The notes beneath the pieces were generated by a model. The model saw only the letters and a program-made list of their open reading frames with translations. It ran no database searches and was not told the DNA's origin. From positions 1-64,000 of the forward strand of contig NZ_JASLER010000056.1 of assembly GCF_030151085.1 (NCBI RefSeq): a stretch of 64,000 nucleotides of DNA, in the 5' to 3' direction. A program made the position numbers and the translations under genes. Below, one piece after another: positions 57,656-64,000 of this stretch (position 1 is the first letter of the stretch; each line of letters opens with the position of its first letter). This stretch comes from Bacteroides sp. (GTDB lineage: Bacteria; Bacteroidota; Bacteroidia; Bacteroidales; Bacteroidaceae).

Positions 57656-59899
57656 TTATCGTGCATTAAGTGCAGAGCCGGCACGGAACCAACCTATCTG
57701 CTGTTCGTTATAAGTATGTTGTACCGGGAAGCTTTCTTTGGTACCGTCTTCATGGTGAAGCACCACTTCCAGATTTTTTCCAGGAACAAAATTCATCAAT
57801 CCGATAACGGAAAGCAGATCGTGTTCCTGTATCTTATCATAATCTTCCTTATTAATAAAGGTAAGAGCCAACATGCCTTGTTTCTTCAGGTTCGTTTCAT
57901 GAATACGGGCAAAGCTTTTAGCCAAGATCACTCGTACATTCAGGAATCGCGGTTCCATAGCTGCATGTTCACGGCTGGAACCTTCGCCATAATTCTCTTC
58001 GGCAACTACGATGGAAGGTACGCCTTCCGATTTATACAATTTCGCAGTACCTGAAACGGTGCCGTAGGTATTAGTGGAGCGGTTCCATACTTTATTGGTC
58101 TCCCCATTAAAAGCATTCACTGCACCCATCAACATATTATCTGAGATATTTTCCAGATGTCCACGGAAACGAAGCCATGGACCTGCCATCGAGATATGAT
58201 CGGTAGTACATTTGCCCTGTGTCTTAATCAACAAAGGCATATTCAGCAAATCAGTACCTTCCCAAGCCGGGAAAGGAGCCAGAAGTTGCAAACGTTCGGA
58301 ATGCGGATTAACCGTAATTTCTGCTTTTGCACCATCAGGAGCAACGTAGCCCATATTTCCATGAATAAATCCGTGCGATGGCAATTCTTCACCAACCGGT
58401 TCGGAAAGCTTCACCCGTTCACCGTTATGATTTATCAAGGTATCTCTCAATGGATTAAAACAAAGGTCACCGGCAATGGTGAGTGCCATTGTCAACTCAG
58501 GAGATGCTACGTATGCGTATGTATTGGGATTACCGTCCGCACGTTTGGCAAAATTACGGTTAAATGAAGTAACAATAGAGTTTTTACGTTCCGGATTATC
58601 CATGCAACGTTTCCATTGACCAATACAAGGACCACAAGCATTTGCCATGATAGTGGCTCCAATGTCTTCGAAGGCTCCAATCATACCATCACGTTCGGCG
58701 GTTGCACGTATTTGTTCCGAACCCGGATTGACAATCAATGCACCGGAAACAGACAGTTTTTTCTCCTTTACCTGGCGGGCAAGAGAAGCGGCACGACTCA
58801 GGTCTTGATAGGAAGAATTGGTACAAGAACCTATCAAACCAACTTCCATTTTACGAGGATAGCCATTCATAATTACCTTCTCTGCAAATTTAGAGATCGG
58901 TGTGGCAGCATCTGGAGTAAACGGGCCATTAATATAAGGTTCAAGCAAAGAGAGGTCAATGTCAATCACTCTATCATAGTACTCCTCAGGGGCGGCTACC
59001 ACTTCGTCATCTGCACAAAGATTAGCAGCAATAGTATCGGCCATCGCCACTACTTCTTCTCTGCCTGTAGACTTCAGATAAACAGCCATACGCTCGTCGT
59101 AGGGGAATAAAGAGGTGGTTGCACCTACTTCCGCACCCATATTACAAATGGTAGCTTTACCCGTTGCCGACAAGGAAGCAGTTCCCGGTCCAAAATATTC
59201 AATAATAGCATTTGTTCCACCCTTTACAGTCAAGATACCGGCAAGCTTCAAAATTACATCTTTCGGAGCAGCCCAACCACTCAACTTACCTGTAAGGCGG
59301 ACACCAATCAGCTTGGGCATCTTCAATTCCCATTCCATGCCAGTCATTACATCTACTGCATCGGCACCACCTACACCAATGGCAACCATACCCAGTCCAC
59401 CAGCATTCGGCGTATGCGAATCGGTTCCTACCATCATGCCACCGGGGAAAGCGTAGTTTTCCAAAACCACCTGATGAATGATGCCTGCACCGGGTTGCCA
59501 AAAGCCAATACCATAACGAGAAGATACGTCGCGAAGAAAATTATAAACCTCTTCATTGGTTTTGTTAGCCGTAGCAATATCTTCCGATGCGCCTTTGTAA
59601 GCTTGAATCAAATGGTCGCAGTGCACGGTAGAAGGTACTGCTACTTTCTCACGCCCTGCATTCATAAATTGAAGTAATGCCATCTGTGCAGTGGCATCCT
59701 GCATAGCTACACGGTCGGGACGGAAGTTTACATAATCTTCTCCTCGCTTGTAGTTTTTCACTTCTTTCTCATTATACAAATGAGCATACAAAATTTTCTC
59801 TGCTAATGTCAACGGGCGTTGTAAAACAGTCCGCACATGCTTAATTTTCTCTGCATAAGCTGCATAGAATGCTTTGAGCATTGTTAAATCATACACCAT
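57656..59899 (-). CDS. acn: Aconitate hydratase
   Basis: A 747-residue aconitase of the mitochondrial-like branch. The three cluster Cys occur in GLIGSCTNSSYQDL and NACGPCIGQWKR. VGTDSHTPNAGGLGM, FNRNFAKRADGNPNTYAYVASPE and EENYGEGSSREHAAMEPRFL (swivel domain) are all characteristic. I start at the ATG at 59899; a GTG at 59905 adds two residues. With icd and gltA it makes the oxidative TCA branch to 2-oxoglutarate, which in Bacteroides supplies glutamate rather than a full cycle. Confidence 0.95.
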   Translation of the reverse strand: MVYDLTMLKAFYAAYAEKIKHVRTVLQRPLTLAEKILYAHLYNEKEVKNYKRGEDYVNFRPDRVAMQDATAQMALLQFMNAGREKVAVPSTVHCDHLIQAYKGASEDIATANKTNEEVYNFLRDVSSRYGIGFWQPGAGIIHQVVLENYAFPGGMMVGTDSHTPNAGGLGMVAIGVGGADAVDVMTGMEWELKMPKLIGVRLTGKLSGWAAPKDVILKLAGILTVKGGTNAIIEYFGPGTASLSATGKATICNMGAEVGATTSLFPYDERMAVYLKSTGREEVVAMADTIAANLCADDEVVAAPEEYYDRVIDIDLSLLEPYINGPFTPDAATPISKFAEKVIMNGYPRKMEVGLIGSCTNSSYQDLSRAASLARQVKEKKLSVSGALIVNPGSEQIRATAERDGMIGAFEDIGATIMANACGPCIGQWKRCMDNPERKNSIVTSFNRNFAKRADGNPNTYAYVASPELTMALTIAGDLCFNPLRDTLINHNGERVKLSEPVGEELPSHGFIHGNMGYVAPDGAKAEITVNPHSERLQLLAPFPAWEGTDLLNMPLLIKTQGKCTTDHISMAGPWLRFRGHLENISDNMLMGAVNAFNGETNKVWNRSTNTYGTVSGTAKLYKSEGVPSIVVAEENYGEGSSREHAAMEPRFLNVRVILAKSFARIHETNLKKQGMLALTFINKEDYDKIQEHDLLSVIGLMNFVPGKNLEVVLHHEDGTKESFPVQHTYNEQQIGWFRAGSALNAR

Positions 59900-60021
59900 A
59901 GCCACTTATATTTTTTTTAATTTTGAAGTTGTAAACGTTACAATTTAATATTATGAACAAATAAAAGTGAAGAAAGGTTTAACAAAATAAACTATTTCTT
60001 CCCGCAAAAGCGAAGAATAAC

Positions 60022-60029
60022 TACCTTTG
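60022..60029 (+). promoter_or_regulatory. -7 element very close to the helicase start
   Basis: TACCTTTG ends five bases before the ATG at 60035, so a transcript from it would have almost no leader. Either the message is leaderless or translation begins at the ATG at 60098. Confidence 0.5.
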
Positions 60030-60034
60030 TAAGC

Positions 60035-61933
60035 ATGAAAGAACAAGATTCAAACAGCCCCATTCTGCACCTCCAACAGCAACAACTCCTGTTACGTATG
60101 GAATATGAATACGAAAAGGAGGAATTCAAACGACAAACAGAAAATATGGGTGTCGCTCGAAAAGTGAAACGGGGACTTTGTTGGTATCCTGCCACTGCCG
60201 GACGAAGTTACTATAATTCTCTGAATCAATTAGTAATAGAAATTACACGCACCGAAGATACTGATATAGAACATAATTTTGAGTTCGGACGTCCCGTCTG
60301 TTTTTTCCGCCAATCGGCAGATGGAAAGATAAGTTACATGAATTTTACAGCTACCGTCAGTTATGCCGACGAAGCTCGTATGGCGGTGGTTATGCCCAGT
60401 GCCAGTGCAATCATGGAAGTACAAGAAACCGAAAATCTTGGTGTGCAACTTTACTTCGACGAGACTTCTTATCGTACCATGTTCGAGGCACTGGAAGATG
60501 TGCTACGAGCAAAGGGGAATCGGCTCGGTGAGCTTCGGGATATTCTTTTAGGAACCGTAAAAGCGGGATTTCGAGAGTTATACCCGGTACGTTTCCCTTG
60601 GCTGAACTCTACGCAAGAGTCAGCTGTAAATAAAGTATTATGTACACGTGACGTAGCCATAGTGCACGGCCCTCCAGGTACAGGAAAAACCACAACTCTT
60701 GTAGAAGCCATTTATGAAACGCTACACCGTGAACCACAAGTATTGGTTTGCGCTCAAAGTAATACAGCCGTCGACTGGATTTCAGAGAAGTTAGTGGACC
60801 GGGGTGTCAATGTTTTGCGCATAGGAAACCCAACTCGTGTTAATGATAAAATGCTATCTTTTACTTACGAGCGAAGATTTGAAGGTCACCCGCTCTATCC
60901 CGAGTTATGGAATATACGCAAAGAGCTTCGCCAGCTTGGTGGTCGTGGACGTCGTGGCAGCTATGATGAACGGGAGGGAATCCGTAGTCGTATGAGCCGT
61001 TTGAGGGATCGTGCTACGGCTTTGGAGATACAGATCAATGCCGATCTCTTTGATAGCGCCCATGTCATAGCCTCAACGTTAGTAAGCAGTAATCACCGCA
61101 TACTAAATGGTCGTCGCTTTGGAACTCTCTTTATAGATGAAGCTGCCCAAGCTCTTGAAGCTGCCTGCTGGATAGCCATCCGCAAGGCGGACAGAGTTAT
61201 ATTGGCCGGCGACCATTGTCAACTTCCGCCTACTATCAAATGCCATGAAGCCGCCCGTGCAGGATTAGAACACACTCTCATGGAGAAAGTTGTAGCTAAC
61301 AAACCTTCCGCCGTTTCTTTATTAAAAATACAATATCGCATGCACGAAGAAATCATGCGATTTTCTTCCGACTGGTTTTATAATGGCGAACTTCAAGCGG
61401 CTCCTGAAGTCCGTCACCGAGGCATATTAGACTGGGATACTCCTATTTCCTGGATTGATACTTCGGAAATGGATTTCAAAGAAGAGTTCGTAGGAGAAAC
61501 TTTCGGACGTATCAACAAAGAAGAAGCCAATCTTCTACTGAAAGAGTTAGAAGAATATATCCAAAGAATAGGAGGTAGTCGAATCTTAGAAGAACGAATC
61601 GATTTCGGATTGATATCACCTTATAAGGCACAAGTGCAATACCTCCGAAATAAAATAAGAACAAATGCAGCTCTTCGCCCTTACCGTAGCTTATTTACAG
61701 TAAACACAGTGGATGGATTTCAAGGGCAAGAACGGGATGTTATTTTTATCAGTCTTGTTCGCGCAAATGAAGACGGACAGATCGGATTTCTGAATGATTT
61801 GAGAAGAATGAACGTAGCCATAACCAGAGCAAGAATGAAACTGGTCATCTTAGGTGAAAAAACTACTCTAGCCAAACATGCCTTCTATCGGAAGTTGATA
61901 GAATATATTGAAAAAGAGGTTATCTCAAAATAA
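60035..61933 (+). CDS. Superfamily I helicase of the UPF1/SMUBP-2 type
   Basis: A 632-residue ATPase. Walker A is GPPGTGKTT (about 211-219), with CAQSNTAVDWISEKL (motif Ia), Walker B FIDEAAQALEAACW, AGDHCQLPPT (motif III), KIQYRMHEEIMRFSS (IV), VNTVDGFQGQERDVI (V) and LNDLRRMNVAITRAR (VI). The N-terminal 200 residues form a beta-rich domain as in UPF1/IGHMBP2 relatives, which unwind DNA or RNA 5' to 3'. No nuclease or defence partner adjoins, so a housekeeping role is the plain reading. The exact start is uncertain because of the promoter spacing. Confidence 0.9.
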   Translation: MKEQDSNSPILHLQQQQLLLRMEYEYEKEEFKRQTENMGVARKVKRGLCWYPATAGRSYYNSLNQLVIEITRTEDTDIEHNFEFGRPVCFFRQSADGKISYMNFTATVSYADEARMAVVMPSASAIMEVQETENLGVQLYFDETSYRTMFEALEDVLRAKGNRLGELRDILLGTVKAGFRELYPVRFPWLNSTQESAVNKVLCTRDVAIVHGPPGTGKTTTLVEAIYETLHREPQVLVCAQSNTAVDWISEKLVDRGVNVLRIGNPTRVNDKMLSFTYERRFEGHPLYPELWNIRKELRQLGGRGRRGSYDEREGIRSRMSRLRDRATALEIQINADLFDSAHVIASTLVSSNHRILNGRRFGTLFIDEAAQALEAACWIAIRKADRVILAGDHCQLPPTIKCHEAARAGLEHTLMEKVVANKPSAVSLLKIQYRMHEEIMRFSSDWFYNGELQAAPEVRHRGILDWDTPISWIDTSEMDFKEEFVGETFGRINKEEANLLLKELEEYIQRIGGSRILEERIDFGLISPYKAQVQYLRNKIRTNAALRPYRSLFTVNTVDGFQGQERDVIFISLVRANEDGQIGFLNDLRRMNVAITRARMKLVILGEKTTLAKHAFYRKLIEYIEKEVISK

Positions 61934-61960
61934 CATTTTGAAATAACCTCTCTTATTAAT
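61915..61960 (+). terminator. Terminator overlapping the helicase stop codon
   Basis: Seventeen-base arms (61915-61931 and 61935-61951) with one mismatch pair around AAC, followed by CTTATTAATTT. The stop TAA lies at the hairpin tip. Confidence 0.75.
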
Positions 61961-61972
61961 TTAAGAAACCTC

Positions 61973-61991
61973 GGCGCAAGTACTTAGCGCC
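61973..61991. repeat. Short GC-rich hairpin
   Basis: GGCGC and GCGCC flank AAGTACTTA, itself palindromic. It lies between the helicase terminator and the stop of the LruC gene and may help end that leftward transcript. Confidence 0.45.
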
Positions 61992-62031
61992 TTGTTAGAG
62001 TTTACATCTATTTTTCACGTCTGTTTAGTTC

Positions 62032-64000
62032 TTACTTCGCTCCTTTGCCTGTATTATACCAATCTTTATTTGTGGTACCTCTATCTTCCGTCCATAGTTT
62101 GAAATTCGGATATTCTCCTGCAGCATCAATTCTGGCTCTCTCTGTTGCAGGTTTAAAACCTGTAATAGGAATATCTATAGCAAAAGGATATTTACCATCT
62201 TCACTTACATAATAAGCATTCGTCTCATTCATAAGGGAGGAATTAGCAGCAGAAGTCATATCTTTTAAAGGGAGATGCACTTCAATTCTGTTTGTTGTAG
62301 TATATTCTTTTGTAATGATATACGGGTTGAAATCAGCAATTACATCATCTTGAGATAACCCCTTATTAGTCAAATCCCGTTCTACTACATAAGTGTTACC
62401 CGAAATATTTAATGCACTTTCAGTAATTACAAACGAATTAGTACCCGGTTCTTGGATTATTCCACTTGGTAATGATGTTACAGTACCGATAGTTTTGTAT
62501 TGACAAGCAAAGAAATTATTTTGCAAAGCACTGCCTTTCGGATGAACCGGTTTAAAGGTTTCAACTACCTTAGTCGCTTTATTATCTTCGCCAAATGAAA
62601 TCTTACGTTCATATTCTACAATTACATCATTCAAATCATAGTCACCTCCCGCAGGCCAAATGTCCTCGAAAGCAAGCGTACCAGAAATAGTCAAGTCAGA
62701 CTGTCCAGGTTTAGGATCTGTAGGAGGTATTGGTTCAAGGTCACCAGCTCCCAAATCCTTTGATGTCTGAACCAAGAACATTACGTCCATATAATCATCA
62801 GGAGTAGTATTTCTAACTTGATCTTCAACACCAACAACATATAACTTCGATTTCTGATCATAAGCAGAAATAAAACGACGATCACTGCCTGTATCATCAG
62901 ACATACATGTCATACGGTATTTAGAATATGCATCGGCAGCCACCGTATAGCCTATTGATTCTATAGTTTTGACATATCCATTTCTTGCACCTGCATAATC
63001 GCCACCAACGCTACCTGAACCAAAACCATTACTAATCACAAACCAACCAATTGTATATCCAGCCGGAAACTTATCCAACACATTACCTTGCTCATCAATG
63101 TACTTTAATTGAGCTGTATCTCCTACTTTAATAATACCATCAACATCAACATTCGGAAAAACAACATACTTCTTTATATTAAAGAAACTTCCAGGAGTTA
63201 ATGTAGTAGAGCTTTTATAATAATAATAACCAAATGTATTATAATATGCAGCCTGCTCACCCATAAAGGTAACATTTATACCTACTCCGTCCTTTTCGGT
63301 ATCAGGTATTTTTATATTTACCTGCTGCGGTTCACGAAGCAATGATTTGTTGCCGTCAATATCTCTCTGATTATTCAGATAAGCTCTTACACGCGTACTA
63401 ATAGTTCCAACTTTCTCATTGGCAGCCCCGATTTGTTCAGTAGGAGTCGTAATATAACCATTCAAATTAGCAACACCATTTACATCCCAAGTTGTTAGTG
63501 AAAATGTATTATCGTCACGATCAGAGCCGTTGATTCCTCTTGCCAGCTTATAGGGAACTTTATCTGTTAACAAACCTCCTTGTATGGCACGTGTGGAAGC
63601 ACCACCTTTCGTCAAGTTATAGCTAAATCCGTCTGCAGAAGCTTCCATCTTCACACAAGTCGGTAACCCAAAAGTATTCGTATACAAATAGGCTTCAGTC
63701 ATTGCGGTAGGAATATTGATTTTACCAGAAAAGCTACCATCAATATTCGTGTAAGCAGCATACTTGGGAGAAATGCCCTCTTTTTTAGTCTTATAATCTA
63801 GCATAGGATTTTCATCATATACTTCAATTAAGGCTCGAAGTCCAGGAACTCCATAGTTCACGCTCAGCGCAACATCGCCTTTCAAGCTAAAGTCAAAATA
63901 GTCTTCCTTAGGAGGAAGTGTACCTTTGTCGTTGTCAGGATTATAAATATCCTTCTCACATCCTGTTACCAAACCCACCAAAATTAATGCAAATAGGTAC
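62032..64000 (-). CDS. LruC-domain lipoprotein, 5' end beyond the window
   Basis: At least 656 residues. At the window edge the frame reads YLFALILVGLVTGCEKD, a signal peptide with lipobox, so the real start is a few codons outside; a TTG at 63981 is not the start. The middle part is beta-rich with SFSGKINIPTAMTEAYLYT. A C-terminal LruC/DUF4842-like domain carries DIWPAGGDYDLNDVIVEY, which is likely a Ca-binding Asp-rich motif. Such proteins are surface lipoproteins of Bacteroidetes, sometimes near adhesins or exopolysaccharide genes; a function is not established. It is the rightmost gene and its partners are not visible. Confidence 0.87.
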   Translation of the reverse strand, partial: YLFALILVGLVTGCEKDIYNPDNDKGTLPPKEDYFDFSLKGDVALSVNYGVPGLRALIEVYDENPMLDYKTKKEGISPKYAAYTNIDGSFSGKINIPTAMTEAYLYTNTFGLPTCVKMEASADGFSYNLTKGGASTRAIQGGLLTDKVPYKLARGINGSDRDDNTFSLTTWDVNGVANLNGYITTPTEQIGAANEKVGTISTRVRAYLNNQRDIDGNKSLLREPQQVNIKIPDTEKDGVGINVTFMGEQAAYYNTFGYYYYKSSTTLTPGSFFNIKKYVVFPNVDVDGIIKVGDTAQLKYIDEQGNVLDKFPAGYTIGWFVISNGFGSGSVGGDYAGARNGYVKTIESIGYTVAADAYSKYRMTCMSDDTGSDRRFISAYDQKSKLYVVGVEDQVRNTTPDDYMDVMFLVQTSKDLGAGDLEPIPPTDPKPGQSDLTISGTLAFEDIWPAGGDYDLNDVIVEYERKISFGEDNKATKVVETFKPVHPKGSALQNNFFACQYKTIGTVTSLPSGIIQEPGTNSFVITESALNISGNTYVVERDLTNKGLSQDDVIADFNPYIITKEYTTTNRIEVHLPLKDMTSAANSSLMNETNAYYVSEDGKYPFAIDIPITGFKPATERARIDAAGEYPNFKLWTEDRGTTNKDWYNTGKGAK

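Noticed and set aside
57189..59677. Several plus-strand frames opposite icd and acn
   Set aside because: All lie antisense to complete, motif-rich TCA genes and have no promoter or domain.
60035..61933. Phage-defence helicase
   Set aside because: The neighbours are acn and an LruC lipoprotein; no nuclease, Zorya-, Hachiman- or similar partner lies beside it.
63940..63981. Start of the LruC protein at the TTG at 63981
   Set aside because: The frame continues leftward on the strand to the window edge and encodes a signal peptide, so the true start lies outside.

Overview
The window reads as chromosomal DNA of a gut Bacteroidales, most likely the genus Bacteroides. The evidence is a SusC/SusD pair, LruC and DUF-type Bacteroidetes families, lipoproteins with the Cys-Lys/Ser/Asp start typical of the group, and many genes preceded by the Bacteroides -7 promoter element TAnnTTTG (usually TATCTTTG or TATATTTG) instead of an E. 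coli-like -10 box. About 52 protein genes and one tRNA gene are supported. Base composition and codon use look even by eye; the only mobile-element trace is an IS66-type transposase fragment at the left edge.

Layout. 1-5.2 kb: transposase fragment, lipoprotein metallophosphoesterase, menA, rfbBA and a YfcE-type phosphoesterase. 5.2-9.7 kb: phosphate handling (polyphosphate kinase, PiT phosphate transporter with PhoU-like tail). 9.8-14.8 kb: a two-gene exported module, a WD40 propeller with an OmpA-like tail and a TPR/caspase-like protease. 15-17.3 kb: tRNA nucleotidyltransferase and a lipoprotein. 17.5-23.4 kb: an isolated SusC/SusD pair bracketed by two near-identical single-domain response regulators. 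23.7-33.1 kb: ABC-F ATPase, RclA-like flavoprotein, and a heavy-metal efflux set (His/Cys-rich small protein, adaptor, RND pump, TolC-like channel). 33.1-38.9 kb: lipoprotein serpin, RsmF-type rRNA methyltransferase, an ECF sigma operon, a secreted phospholipase D/cardiolipin synthase-like protein. 39-42.9 kb: thyA-folA, Lrp regulator, M64 peptidase, GNAT acetyltransferase. 43-49 kb: ExbB-X-ExbD-ExbD, tRNA-Ser(GGA), tatD, an unknown gene, polyprenyl synthase, tonB. 49.2-51.9 kb: cmk, ispH, pfkA. 52-54.9 kb: a three-gene operon of a human SRD5A-like steroid 5-reductase, an old-yellow-enzyme reductase and a short-chain dehydrogenase. 55-60 kb: citrate synthase, isocitrate dehydrogenase, aconitase. 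60-64 kb: a superfamily I helicase and an LruC-domain lipoprotein cut by the window edge.

How it fits together. Most of the window is core metabolism: menaquinone and isoprenoid steps (menA, ispH, polyprenyl synthase), the oxidative half of the TCA cycle for 2-oxoglutarate, glycolysis (pfkA), folate/thymidylate (thyA, folA), and the TonB energising system that the SusC transporter needs. The accessory interest lies in five places: the steroid/bile-acid reductase operon (closest to a defined host-relevant pathway), the exported propeller plus caspase pair, the duplicated response regulators around SusCD, the metal efflux locus whose two control regions are built on inverted repeats, and a 22-bp tandem repeat inside the rRNA methyltransferase gene whose copy number would switch the reading frame. 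All identifications are from reading the sequence and remembered family features; no search was run.
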